Assembly: GCA_900547035.1 (NCBI GenBank)
Contig: URFM01000022.1
Coordinates: 1 to 48,208, forward strand
DNA: 48,208 nt
DNA from: an uncultured Clostridium sp.
GTDB lineage: Bacteria; Bacillota; Clostridia; Lachnospirales; Lachnospiraceae
Reading direction: 5' to 3'
Position numbers and translations under genes: made by a program. Each line of letters starts with the position of its first letter. The first letter of the stretch is position 1. Shown in pieces: positions 9,497-17,379 of the stretch. The notes under the pieces are model-generated. The model was given only the letters and a program-made list of their open reading frames with translations, was not told the DNA's origin and made no database searches.

Positions 9497-11268
9497 GCCC
9501 TCGCCTCCTTTGCGATTTTCCAGTCAGCCGCCCTGGTATAGCTGTTCCACATGGCGGCAAAGATTCCCTTTTTCTCCATCAGCTGCCCGTATGTGCCCTT
9601 CTCGGCAATTTTACCTTCTTTCATCACATAGATGCAGTCCGCATCCACGATGGAGGACAGGCGGTGGGCAATCATAATCACCGTCTTTCCCTTTGACAGG
9701 GAGGACAATGCCTGCTGGATGCACACCTCATTGTCCGGGTCCGCGAAGGCTGTAGCCTCGTCTAAAATCAGGATGGGCGCGTTTTTCAAAATTGCCCGGG
9801 CAATGGCGATTCTCTGCTGTTCCCCTCCGGACAGGTACACGCCCCGCTCTCCCACCACGGTGTCGATGCCCCGGGGCAGCTTCTCAATCATGTCCATGCA
9901 CTGGGCCGCCTTCAGGGCGGACAGTACCTCCTCCCTGGATGCCTTAGGCTTGGCCATGCGCACATTTTCCAAAATCGAGGCTTTAAACAGGCGGCTGTTC
10001 TGAAACACGAAGGAAATCTGTTCCATCAGGCGTTCCTTGGAGATATCCCGCAAATCCACGCCGCCGATTTCCACCTTCCCCTTCTGAGGGTCAAAGAAAC
10101 GGGCCGTGAGACTGGCCAGGGTGGTTTTTCCACCTCCCGACGGCCCCACAAAGGCCGCCCTCTGTCCCGCAGGAATGAAAAGGGACACATCCTCCAGGGC
10201 ATTTTTCCTGCCGTCATAGCTGTAAGTCACATGCTCCAGCCTTACCGACTCATTTTCCGGCTCCCGGCAGGACCTTGATTCCGGAAGGGGCTTCTCACCC
10301 AGCAGCCCGTCAATCCTTCCCAGGGCGTCCTCTACAATCATGGAATCCTCGCTCATAAACATGATTCTGGTGAGGGTTGTTCCGATGACCGGGGTAATAA
10401 TAATGTAGAAAATCAGATTCAGCAGGACCTCCCGCTCCACCCCATTTCCCGTCAGTACAATTCCTCCCGCAATCAGGAAGGCGAACACCCCGTTGATTGC
10501 CGTGGTATAGAACATCATCGGCAGCCGCAGGGCTTTGGTGTAGGCAATCACCCATTTTTCATAGTGGTCGATGGAAGCCTTGAACCGTTTAAAGGAAAAT
10601 ACCGTCTGGCCGAAGGTTTTCACCACCGGAACGCCCCTGACGTACTCCACCGCCTCGTTGGACATATCCGCTAAAGCGTTCTGATACTCGTTCATCTTCC
10701 GCTCCATCTCCGGCCCCGTCATCTTCATCATAATCAGGAACCCCAGGCCAACGGGAATCAGGCTGAGAAGTCCCAGCCGCCAGTCGAACACCATCAGAAG
10801 GACCAGCAGGCCAACGGGGGTGGCGATGGCTCCCGCCTTATCCGGAAGGCGGTGGGCCAGATAGGTTTCCGCCGCTGAGCTGGTGGTGTTCACAATCCTT
10901 CTCAGTTTTCCGCTGCCGTACCCGGCCGTCACCCCCAGGGGCAGGTCCGCGATGTGGCGCAGCAGCTCCTTGCGGATGTTGGAAGCGATTCGGAAAGCGG
11001 AAAGATGGGAACACATCAGCGCACCGATGTACACCGCCACCGACAGGACGCCGAAGCCCACGGCCCGCCAGCCATAGGACGTCACATGGGACGCTTCGGA
11101 AAAATCCGGATCAACCTCCAGGATATCCCGCAGCATCCGCCAGATGTACCAGAAGGGTACCAGCGCCAGCCAAGCGCTCACCACAGACAATACCCAGGAC
11201 AGACCGGTCAGAATCCGGTGTCCTCCGGCATATCCCATTAGCCTGGAAAGATTCGACTGTTTTTTCAT
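9493..11268 (-). CDS. half-size ABC transporter, exporter fold (first of pair)
   Basis: A 591-residue membrane domain plus ABC ATPase. It has Walker A GPSGGGKTT, signature LSGGEQQR, Walker B ILILDEATAF and H-loop AHR. The D-loop region reads ATAFADPDNE, not the usual ATSALD. I associate that variant with YbtP/YbtQ-like transporters, from memory and not from a search. The ATG at 11268 follows AAGGAGG. It is the first of two overlapping half-transporter genes and sits 64 bp downstream of tetR in the same direction. Both nucleotide sites look complete, so asymmetry of the pair is not evident. TetR neighbourhood suggests induction by a small ligand. Confidence 0.88.
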   Translation of the reverse strand: MKKQSNLSRLMGYAGGHRILTGLSWVLSVVSAWLALVPFWYIWRMLRDILEVDPDFSEASHVTSYGWRAVGFGVLSVAVYIGALMCSHLSAFRIASNIRKELLRHIADLPLGVTAGYGSGKLRRIVNTTSSAAETYLAHRLPDKAGAIATPVGLLVLLMVFDWRLGLLSLIPVGLGFLIMMKMTGPEMERKMNEYQNALADMSNEAVEYVRGVPVVKTFGQTVFSFKRFKASIDHYEKWVIAYTKALRLPMMFYTTAINGVFAFLIAGGIVLTGNGVEREVLLNLIFYIIITPVIGTTLTRIMFMSEDSMIVEDALGRIDGLLGEKPLPESRSCREPENESVRLEHVTYSYDGRKNALEDVSLFIPAGQRAAFVGPSGGGKTTLASLTARFFDPQKGKVEIGGVDLRDISKERLMEQISFVFQNSRLFKASILENVRMAKPKASREEVLSALKAAQCMDMIEKLPRGIDTVVGERGVYLSGGEQQRIAIARAILKNAPILILDEATAFADPDNEVCIQQALSSLSKGKTVIMIAHRLSSIVDADCIYVMKEGKIAEKGTYGQLMEKKGIFAAMWNSYTRAADWKIAKEARA

Positions 11269-11288
11269 AGAAGCCTCCTTATTTTTTG

Positions 11289-11305
11289 ATTAGTTACAAC
11301 TAACC
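11289..11305 (-). promoter_or_regulatory. palindromic operator, DtxR-like (GGTTAG-N6-CTAAT)
   Basis: TTAGTTACAACTAA (11290-11303) is a perfect dyad. On the minus strand the site reads GGTTAGTTGTAACTAAT, immediately downstream of a TTATAT -10-like sequence and upstream of the AAGGAGG of the first exporter gene. The same GGTTAG-N6-CTAAY pattern occurs at 33290-33306 in front of an iron-related gene next to a DtxR regulator. Repression by that DtxR is the favoured reading; binding by the adjacent TetR is the alternative. Confidence 0.55.
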
Positions 11306-11332
11306 ATATAATAAATAAACAGGGCGGCAGAT

Positions 11333-12010
11333 TTATTGCTGCTGCCCCATTATTTTCATCCAGCCCGCTGTATAGAACTCCCTCATCTCTCTCAGATAAT
11401 GCTTCGCGTTCTCATAAGGCATCTCGTGAATCATCATCTCGAAAAAGGTATGAAACATTCCCGTAATCAGCATATGCTCCAAGTGCTCATCAATGGGCGG
11501 CGCAGGCCGTCCCAGCTTTTTTAATACCTCCAGATACTTATCCGTACCCTGTCTCTCAATCTCCACCATCTCGTCAATCATCCTGGAAAAACGGGTTCCT
11601 TCCGAATGGCAGAGAATCAGCTTCACTTCCTCCGGATGCTCGTAGGAATACCGCAGCATCTCCTCCATACAGACCCCGGAAACGCTTCCCAGCTCCTGAG
11701 GCTGCTGTGCGGCCGGCAGGGCGGCAAACTCCTCCTGAGCGGCCGTAAAACAGCTCATCAGATAATCGTAGGCCGCTCCCGCCAGGGATTCAAAAAGGGC
11801 CTCCTTGCTGTCAAAATACCCGTAAAACGCCCCGGTGGTCACTCCCGCCGCCTTCACGATATTCCGCAGGGAGGCGGACAGAAAATCCTTCTCCTGAAAT
11901 TCCTTCATGGCCGCCCAGCGGATTCTCTCCAGGGTGGTTTCTTCCTGCTGCTTCATGGTTTGTTGCTTCATCGTCTTTTTCTTATGGTTCATAACACTGT
12001 TATATATCAC
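11333..12010 (-). CDS. TetR family transcriptional regulator
   Basis: A 225-residue TetR-type repressor. The HTH (about residues 28-68) includes LRNIVKAAGVTTGAFYGYFDSKEALFE, the typical recognition helix ending in GxFYxYF. The C-terminal ligand domain is all-helical. The start is uncertain: GTG at 12010 coincides with the predicted transcription start, ATG at 11992 is the next choice, and later ATGs lie at 11971 and 11956. None has a good ribosome site, so translation may be leaderless. It precedes the ABC exporter pair in the same direction and probably controls it and itself. Its promoter carries two dyad/direct-repeat elements. Confidence 0.9.
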   Translation of the reverse strand: MIYNSVMNHKKKTMKQQTMKQQEETTLERIRWAAMKEFQEKDFLSASLRNIVKAAGVTTGAFYGYFDSKEALFESLAGAAYDYLMSCFTAAQEEFAALPAAQQPQELGSVSGVCMEEMLRYSYEHPEEVKLILCHSEGTRFSRMIDEMVEIERQGTDKYLEVLKKLGRPAPPIDEHLEHMLITGMFHTFFEMMIHEMPYENAKHYLREMREFYTAGWMKIMGQQQ

Positions 12011-12055
12011 TGTTACATCATAACGCCGGAGGAACCTCCTGTCAATTCCTCCGGC
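12004..12055 (-). promoter_or_regulatory. tetR promoter with embedded dyad and AACAGTG repeats
   Basis: On the minus strand TTGACA (12040-12045), a 17-bp spacer and TATGAT (12017-12022) form a near-consensus sigma-A promoter. A perfect 10-bp-arm inverted repeat (GCCGGAGGAA 12025-12034 and TTCCTCCGGC 12046-12055) places the -35 in its loop. Two direct AACAGTG repeats follow just downstream of the -10. Both are candidate autoregulatory operators. Confidence 0.6.
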
Positions 12056-12109
12056 CTGAGAATATTTATCATGTTGCCCTTTTTGGTATCCGCATTGTAT
12101 ATCTGCGTT

Positions 12110-12727
12110 TTAAATCCGCTCCTTAAAATACCCCTCCGCACAGTAAATGGCTCCGCAGGGGTTGTGGGCCAGCACCCGGTCCTTGGCCACCAGGGTGGTT
12201 ACAAGGGCGTCCGAGTATTTATAGAACAGGGAATCGTGTCCCACGCACAGTCCCAAGGCAATGTTAAACTCCGTTTTCTGGGCGTTCAGCAGTCTGGCCT
12301 GGGCGATGGGGTTGCACATGGGCTCAAACTGGTCGGGATGGATTTTGTTCTCCTTTGGGATTCCCGCCGCCTCCTTGGGAAATCCGCCGGTCTTGCAAAT
12401 GACGGAAACCACCTCGAAGCCTCTGCTCCTCAAAAGGTCCGCCACCACCCGAGCTTCCTTGCGCAGTCCCTTGCAGAAGGCCAGGCCGATTTTATGGTAG
12501 CCCATCCGCCTGCACAGCTCCACCGTCTCCTTTAAGCGTGGCCACTGGCAGTAGCCCTCCGCCTCCAGGGCGGAACATTTTACATAGAATTCATGGTTCT
12601 CCGGCTCCTGATAGGCCTTTAAAATCTCTACCAGGACCTCCTGATTTCTCATGGGACAGTTGGCCGGCATCTTAGTGCGGTCTTCGCTGGCGCAGGCCAG
12701 CACGCTGCAGTTGGCACATGTGTACAT
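12110..12727 (-). CDS. DUF1847 domain protein, Cys-rich, probable metal binding
   Basis: A 205-residue cytosolic protein matching the DUF1847 pattern. A cysteine-rich N terminus (CANCSVLAC, then NCPM) suggests a metal or Fe-S site. The remainder has the conserved segments GYHKIGLAFCKGL and LGLCVGHDSLFYKYS seen in this family. No enzymatic activity is established for the family. The ATG at 12727 follows AAGGAGC. It stands alone, with a palindromic repeat upstream and the tetR promoter downstream. Confidence 0.82.
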   Translation of the reverse strand: MYTCANCSVLACASEDRTKMPANCPMRNQEVLVEILKAYQEPENHEFYVKCSALEAEGYCQWPRLKETVELCRRMGYHKIGLAFCKGLRKEARVVADLLRSRGFEVVSVICKTGGFPKEAAGIPKENKIHPDQFEPMCNPIAQARLLNAQKTEFNIALGLCVGHDSLFYKYSDALVTTLVAKDRVLAHNPCGAIYCAEGYFKERI

Positions 12728-12753
12728 TTTTCTTGCTCCTTTGCTTGTAAATT

Positions 12754-12790
12754 CGTAACTGTTCAGAATCCACCATCCTGGACTGTTACG
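12754..12790. repeat. palindromic repeat, copy A (GTAAC..GTTAC termini)
   Basis: CGTAACTGTTCAG (12754-12766) and CTGGACTGTTACG (12778-12790) are inverted with an 11-base centre and two mismatches. The termini match the longer elements at 15763-15836 and 30346-30412. It fills much of the 102-bp gap between the DUF1847 and AAA ATPase genes. Confidence 0.55.
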
Positions 12791-12829
12791 TTTATTTTAT
12801 CATAGGTTGCTGTCTTTGCGGCAGTTTAA

Positions 12830-14110
12830 TTAATCCTTGAGACAGCCAATTGGAACCACATAGATTCCGTCCTGTCTCCTGTATGCATAATCACCTGCTC
12901 CAATCAGAACCATCAAAAAAGAGGGGGCCTTCATCTTTGTTGTATCAATCTTATTTTTCAGTTTCTTAAGATTCTCAGCACCTTCCTCAATCAATTTATC
13001 TCCCCCGAGTTTCACTTCAATCAAGCCATAAGAACCATTTCTCAAATGAACCACCGCATCGCATTCCAAATCCGTTTTATCCCGGAAATGATACACTTTA
13101 CCATTCAGCGCATCCGCAAATACCCTTAAATCCCTGATGCACATCGCCTCAAAAAGCAATCCAAAGGTATTTAAATCCGCAATCAAATCCTGTGGCCCCA
13201 ATCCCAAAGCTGCTGCTGCAATAGATGGGTCAACGAAATACCGGGTATTTGAAGTCCGGATCGCTGTTTTAGAACGAAGATTGGGATTCCACGCCTCCAT
13301 TTCCTCAATTACAAATATCTTCTGCAAAGCGTTTATATAGGAATATACCGTATCCGTATCAAGAAATTCCGTATCATTTGCTATCATGTCCGCCTTAAGC
13401 AGTGCATTGGTTGCCTGAGAGCCCTGATTTCTGGCATAAGAACGCATCAGACGCTTTACTCGTTCCGGATTTCTCGTGGTGCCGTCCGCACGGGAAATAT
13501 CGGATTTTACTACGGCATCGTAATAGTCAAACGCCTGCTCAAGCGCGATTTCCCCCTCAAGCTCCGTTGCTCTAGGCCAACCACCGCGGCATACTAAGAA
13601 CGCCAAGCGGTTTAAATCAAGAGGATTTTCTCCATCAATCTGTTCCGGCATCTCAAAGAGTTCTTTGAGACTAACCTCGCCGGTTGAATCCAAGGATTCG
13701 TACAAACTCATCGGCCGCATCAATATCCAGGAAAAGCGCCCTGTTCCGGTGTGATGAATATGTTCATAAGAAACAGGGGCGGCAGAGCCTGTCAGAATAA
13801 ACTGTCCCAATTCGTCACGATGGTCCACCTCAAATCTGACCGCGTCCCATAATTTCGGTGCGATTTGCCATTCATCAATCAGGCGCGGAGTTTTTCCTTT
13901 CAAAAGCCTCCCCGGGTTAATCTCTGCCATTGTCAGGTTTTGTTTTTCTTTTTCCGGGTCAGCCATATAGAGAATACTGCCGGCAATCTGCTCTGCCGTT
14001 GTGGTCTTCCCGCACCATTTTGGACCTTCAATCAAAACCGCTCCTTTTCCCAGGAGACGTTTTCGTAATATTTCGTCCGCAATTCTTTTTTTGTATTTTC
14101 TCATTTCCAC
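12830..14110 (-). CDS. AAA family ATPase with DUF4143 domain
   Basis: A 426-residue ATPase of the AAA_14 + DUF4143 architecture. Walker A is GPKWCGKTT (residues about 29-37), Walker B-like LIDEWQ follows near 97, and sensor-type FILTGSA near 125. The C-terminal DUF4143 half contains the nuclease-like block LECDAVVHLRNGSYGLIEVKLGG, whose D...EVK spacing resembles a PD-(D/E)XK core. The family is abundant in gut anaerobes and poorly understood. The start is either GTG at 14110 (five bases after GAGAGG) or ATG at 14104. Three direct repeats with 23-bp period lie upstream, suggesting dedicated control. It is monocistronic, without a toxin or integrase partner nearby. Confidence 0.85.
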   Translation of the reverse strand: MEMRKYKKRIADEILRKRLLGKGAVLIEGPKWCGKTTTAEQIAGSILYMADPEKEKQNLTMAEINPGRLLKGKTPRLIDEWQIAPKLWDAVRFEVDHRDELGQFILTGSAAPVSYEHIHHTGTGRFSWILMRPMSLYESLDSTGEVSLKELFEMPEQIDGENPLDLNRLAFLVCRGGWPRATELEGEIALEQAFDYYDAVVKSDISRADGTTRNPERVKRLMRSYARNQGSQATNALLKADMIANDTEFLDTDTVYSYINALQKIFVIEEMEAWNPNLRSKTAIRTSNTRYFVDPSIAAAALGLGPQDLIADLNTFGLLFEAMCIRDLRVFADALNGKVYHFRDKTDLECDAVVHLRNGSYGLIEVKLGGDKLIEEGAENLKKLKNKIDTTKMKAPSFLMVLIGAGDYAYRRQDGIYVVPIGCLKD

Positions 14111-14167
14111 TTATACCTCTCTGGCTGGTATACTTATATTTTTACCATATCAACTAATAGCATACCT

Positions 14168-14231
14168 GTTTTTCGGCATTTTGGCAATTTGTTTTTCGGT
14201 TGTTTGGCTTTATATTTTTCGGTTGTTTGGC
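14168..14231 (-). repeat. three direct repeats, 23-bp period
   Basis: On the minus strand GCCAAACAACCGAAAAA occurs at 14214-14231 and 14191-14208, and a variant GCCAAAATGCCGAAAAA at 14168-14185. The start-to-start spacing is exactly 23 bp. The array lies about 60-120 bp upstream of the AAA/DUF4143 start, where a regulator would bind on one face of the helix. Confidence 0.7.
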
Positions 14232-14280
14232 CTTTCCGTCTCAGGCCCCATCACCCCCTGACAAAGTACTTTTGCGTAAA

Positions 14281-14320
14281 GGACCGCCGCGCCAGGTTTC
14301 CCAACGGCGCGGCGGCCCTT
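14281..14320 (-). terminator. GC-rich hairpin after ttdB
   Basis: Arms 14281-14293 and 14306-14318 form a 13-bp GC-rich stem with one G-U pair when read on the minus strand, followed by a short TTTA. It begins about 20 bases past the ttdB stop. The weak U-tract makes efficiency uncertain. Confidence 0.55.
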
Positions 14321-14341
14321 CTCACTCTATGACAATCTCGA

Positions 14342-14968
14342 TTACTTGATAAATTTCACGTGTTTGCAGATTTCCTCGTAAACCTTCTCTTTTCTCTCGT
14401 TGAAGATGACCTTGTTCTCCTCAAAGAGGTTGCGTCCCTCGGTGTCGATGGAGACAATCAGGGGGCCGAACTCCTTTACCCGGCAGTGCCACAGGGTCTC
14501 CGGCATTCCAAGGTCCTTCCACTGGGCGTCCACAATCTCCTCCACCTCCGTGGCGGCCACAACGGCGTTGCCGGCGGGGAATACGCAGTGGATTGCCTTG
14601 TAGTTCTTGCAGGCGTACTCGGTGTTGGGGCCCATGCCGCCCTTTCCGATGATGACCTTCACTCCTGTCAGCTCCACAAACTCTTTTTCAAACTTCTCCA
14701 TTCTCATGGAGGTGGTGGGGCCTACGGACACCATCTCATACTTGTCGTCTCCCAGAGGACGGATGATGGGGCCTGCGTGGAAAATCGCCGCATCTCTTAC
14801 GTCCACGGGCAAATCCCGGTGCTCCTCCACCAGACGTCTGTGGGCTACGTCACGGCAGGTTGTCATGCTTCCGTTCAGATACACGATATCCCCGATATGG
14901 ATATCCGCCAAATCCTCTGCGCTGACCGGCGTTGTCAGAATCTTCTTTCCATCTTTAATCTCTAACAT
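14342..14968 (-). CDS. ttdB: L(+)-tartrate dehydratase beta subunit
   Basis: A 208-residue beta subunit of a class I Fe-S hydro-lyase. It closely follows E. coli TtdB as I recall it: [12 protein letters not shown] at the start, [48 protein letters not shown] and [15 protein letters not shown] near the end. With TtdA it would dehydrate L-tartrate to oxaloacetate; fumarase beta subunits are the nearest alternative. The gene looks intact. The ATG at 14968 overlaps the ttdA stop (TAATG). Because the ttdA partner is disrupted, this subunit is probably without function unless another alpha subunit exists elsewhere. Confidence 0.9.
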   Translation of the reverse strand: MLEIKDGKKILTTPVSAEDLADIHIGDIVYLNGSMTTCRDVAHRRLVEEHRDLPVDVRDAAIFHAGPIIRPLGDDKYEMVSVGPTTSMRMEKFEKEFVELTGVKVIIGKGGMGPNTEYACKNYKAIHCVFPAGNAVVAATEVEEIVDAQWKDLGMPETLWHCRVKEFGPLIVSIDTEGRNLFEENKVIFNERKEKVYEEICKHVKFIK

Positions 14969-15737
14969 TATAACGTCACCCCCGAATGTGTTGTAATTGT
15001 ATAGTTCAAATCCTGATCGAAAATGATATGTCCTCTGCGGTGGGACCAGCAGCCTACGTTCACAGCCACGCCGATGGTGGAGGGATGTCTGGCAGTATTC
15101 TCAATATGTACGCCCATTACGGAGTATTTTCCGCCCATGCCCTGGGGTCCAAGGCCAATCTGGTTGATTCCGTCCTCCAGAAGCTTCTCCATGGAGGCGG
15201 CCCGCTCATTTTCATTGTGGCTTCCAAGGGGACGCATCAGGGCCTTCTTGGACAGGAGGGCCGCGGTCTCAACGGAGGTAGCCACGCCGACGCCTACTAA
15301 AAGGGGAGGATTTCAAATTTGTCGCTGTCGGGAACGATATCCCAGAATACGGTGGGGGTTCCCTTTCCTACGTTCTTTCCGGTATTGTACTCGTCAAAGG
15401 TTTCCACGCTGTTGTGACGCAGGGGAGCTTCCTTGGTGGCAATGACCACCGCCTCTTTTAAGAGGGCCTCCAGCTCGCCAATCAGCGGGAATCCGGTTCC
15501 GCATTTTACCCAGAACTGCAGGACACCCGTATCCTGGCAGCAGGGACGGTTCAGCTCCATTGCCAGATTCTGGTTTCTCTTCATGGTGCTGTAGATTACC
15601 TTGGACAGCGGGCTGCCCTCCTGCTCGGCCAGCTCGCCAAGCTTCTTCTCCACATCGTCCGGGAGCTTCTTTCCGACATAGGACACAAAATTGGCCATAT
15701 ATCTGGTCATCTGCTCCACTTGTTCTTTCTTGCTCAT
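14968..15737 (-). pseudogene. ttdA: L(+)-tartrate dehydratase alpha subunit, internal deletion plus frameshift
   Basis: The N-terminal piece (15297-15737, 146 codons, starting MSKKEQVEQ after AAAGGAGG) includes the first cluster cysteine motif PCCQDTG, APLRHNSVE and DEYNTGKN. It stops at 15297 just after IVPDSDKFEI. The C-terminal piece continues in another frame directly after the junction (LVGVGVATSVETAALLSKKA) and has [17 protein letters not shown] and the cysteine motif GCWSHRRG, ending at 14968. Compared with my recollection of E. coli TtdA (about 303 residues), roughly 45 residues are missing at about 15297-15310. The missing block includes the GGG loop and the central cluster cysteine. 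An alpha subunit lacking one of its three cluster cysteines should be inactive, so I call it a pseudogene. Confidence 0.85.
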
Positions 15738-15762
15738 TTGATAGCCTCCTTTTAGTTAAATT

Positions 15763-15836
15763 GTAACGGTTCAGGACGGCTCATCTTCTTGCCCAGCCAG
15801 GGCCGGACAAGAAGATGAGCCGTCCTGAACTGTTAC
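15763..15836. repeat. palindromic repeat, copy B, overlaps transporter 3' end
   Basis: A 29-base arm (15763-15791) and its inverted partner (15808-15836) match except at one position, around a 16-base centre. The element occupies the gap between the CitMHS gene and ttdA and supplies the last ~20 codons and stop of the CitMHS frame. It shares the 16-base core TCTTCTTGTCCGGCCC with copy C. No transposase is present, so it resembles a REP- or MITE-like element. Confidence 0.8.
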
Positions 15837-17048
15837 ACGGAAGGACTGGCCGACCATGGAGGCAACCGCCGCCTGAAGAGGGGTGATTCCAAACTGCCCC
15901 ATTACATCTTTGATCACGGAAGCGATTCCGAAGTAGAATGCATCCTGCGGCAAAAAGCAGATAGCCGGAGCCGCGATTACCGCGTAGAAGGGCGCCATGT
16001 GGGTACTGAGTGAAGTGGGAATCAGGTCCGCAATGCTGTTTGCCAGGGCAGTTGCCATGCCGCTTCCGGACAGGACTCCGGAGAACACGCCTGCGCCCAT
16101 GGTAATCACTGCGGTGGGCAGCACATCGGGAGCCAAATCCTCCAGCCGGTCGGAACAGAGTTCCACGCTCCTGTAGTTTACAACCAGGGCAATGGCGGAA
16201 CCCATCATGAAGATAATGGAGCCGTGAATCTCACCCTGAATCAGCAGTACCAGTGCACCCAGGGTCAGTGCCAGGTTAAAGAGGAACAGCTTGGGGCGTT
16301 TCAGTTCCGGGTCCTTCTCCCGGATGGCCTTTAACATCTCCTCTATGTTCTCCTGGGAAACGCCTTTTCCCTGTGCGGTGGTGTAGCCCAGGCGCTTTCT
16401 TTCCTTAAATCCCAGGCGGGCCGCCAGGAGAATGACCACTACCTGAGCTGCCAGCAGGCCGGGCAGCAGGGCCGCGAACAGTTCATTAACCTCAATCCCC
16501 TGAGCCGTGGCGGAAGCGATGGTGGGACCGCCCCAGGGAAGCATGTTCCAGATTCCGATGGGAGCCACAATCACGATAGCCAGATAGCTGAGCTTCAGGT
16601 TCATCTGCCGGTACAGGTTGATAAATGCGGAAATGCAGATGATGATGGTTGTGGTGGTATCGCCGTTGAAGGCAACCACGCTGGCAACCATAACGGTGGA
16701 GAGGATAACCTTTAAGGGGTCTCCCTTAGCCTTCTTGATGAAGAACTCCGCCACCGGGTCAAAAAGTCCAACCCCCAGCATGATGTCAAAGTAGAGAATG
16801 GAGAACAGGATGGTCATGGCCGGGGAGATAACGCCCCAGGAAGCCTTGGCCGTCTCCGGGTCCACTGAGAAGAATACGCCCTCCTGAATCCAGGTAAACA
16901 TATCCATGATGCTGTGGTCGGTCACCAGAACCGCGATGATTCCGAATACAAAGGGAACCAGGGTCAGGGAAGTGAATACCGAAAGCTTTTTCATGGACAG
17001 CAGGACAATGAAGAGAATAATCATTGCCAGAGCCAGTACCGTTAACAT
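15771..17048 (-). CDS. CitMHS family organic acid transporter, C-terminally truncated
   Basis: A 425-codon member of the CitMHS citrate-Mg2+/organic-acid transporter family, with many hydrophobic helices and family motifs such as NGDTTTTIIIC, NMLPWGGPT and PQDAFYFGI. The family-like sequence ends at ASMVGQSFR. The remaining ~20 residues are encoded by the palindromic repeat at 15763-15836. The intact paralogue at 31671-32975 has about 50 further residues here, including a last membrane helix, so this copy has lost that helix and may be non-functional. It heads the operon with ttdA and ttdB, and tartrate is the likely former substrate. The ATG at 17048 follows AGGGAG. Confidence 0.85.
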   Translation of the reverse strand: MLTVLALAMIILFIVLLSMKKLSVFTSLTLVPFVFGIIAVLVTDHSIMDMFTWIQEGVFFSVDPETAKASWGVISPAMTILFSILYFDIMLGVGLFDPVAEFFIKKAKGDPLKVILSTVMVASVVAFNGDTTTTIIICISAFINLYRQMNLKLSYLAIVIVAPIGIWNMLPWGGPTIASATAQGIEVNELFAALLPGLLAAQVVVILLAARLGFKERKRLGYTTAQGKGVSQENIEEMLKAIREKDPELKRPKLFLFNLALTLGALVLLIQGEIHGSIIFMMGSAIALVVNYRSVELCSDRLEDLAPDVLPTAVITMGAGVFSGVLSGSGMATALANSIADLIPTSLSTHMAPFYAVIAAPAICFLPQDAFYFGIASVIKDVMGQFGITPLQAAVASMVGQSFRVTVQDGSSSCPALAGQEDEPS

Positions 17049-17137
17049 TTTTTCTTACTCCCTATACATTTTTTATAGTTTAAAAAGTTTTCCGGCGGAA
17101 GTCCTTCGTCTATTTGATGACTTCCTGCCTTTGTTGT

Positions 17138-17164
17138 AGCCAAATATTATCATATTTATCCAAT
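17138..17164 (-). promoter_or_regulatory. AT-rich dyad in tartrate operon upstream region
   Basis: AAATAT-N4-ATATTT forms a perfect dyad (about 17143-17158) within the 327-bp gap between the transporter start and the AraC stop. It is a candidate operator for the tartrate operon. No convincing -35/-10 pair could be fixed. The rest of the gap holds only the two terminators listed. Confidence 0.3.
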
Positions 17165-17194
17165 TTCCCACTATCCCTTTCTCCATAAATTTAA

Positions 17195-17217
17195 GGCCCT
17201 GTCCACTGGACAGAGCC
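17195..17217 (-). terminator. second hairpin downstream of the AraC operon
   Basis: GGCTCTGTCC and GGACAGGGCC (minus-strand reading) form a stem with a 3-base loop, followed by TTAAATTTAT. It may act as a backup stop between the AraC pair and the tartrate operon. Confidence 0.5.
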
Positions 17218-17349
17218 CTGCATTTTGACCGGCCTTCCCTTTTCATCTTATCGAAAAATGCATGTTCCAAAAGAACCTGTTTCCGTCATTTTTTCTCATT
17301 TTTTGTACTTTTTCCCGTACAATCCGGCGTTTCCCTTCTAATTTTCCAC

Positions 17350-17379
17350 CTAAAAAATTACCCCTGGGGAATTTTTTAG
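17350..17379 (-). terminator. terminator overlapping the AraC stop codon
   Basis: CTAAAAAATT-N-CCCC and GGGG-N-AATTTTTTAG are inverted (17350-17379), giving a stem ending in a T-run on either strand. The stop codon of the AraC gene (17376-17378) lies inside the stem. Confidence 0.65.

Noticed and set aside
11606..12535. Plus-strand ORF of 309 codons
   Set aside because: Spans parts of tetR and the DUF1847 gene in antisense, crossing the tetR promoter; no recognisable domain.
14168..14231. CRISPR array made by the 23-bp-period repeats
   Set aside because: Units are 17-18 bp with 5-6-bp gaps, far too short for spacers, and there are no cas genes.
15285..15310. Programmed -1 ribosomal frameshift at the CCCCTTTT run to join the two ttdA halves
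   Set aside because: The run does not make a canonical X-XXY-YYZ slippery site, and frameshifting could not restore the ~45 missing residues including a cluster cysteine. A deletion is the simpler reading.
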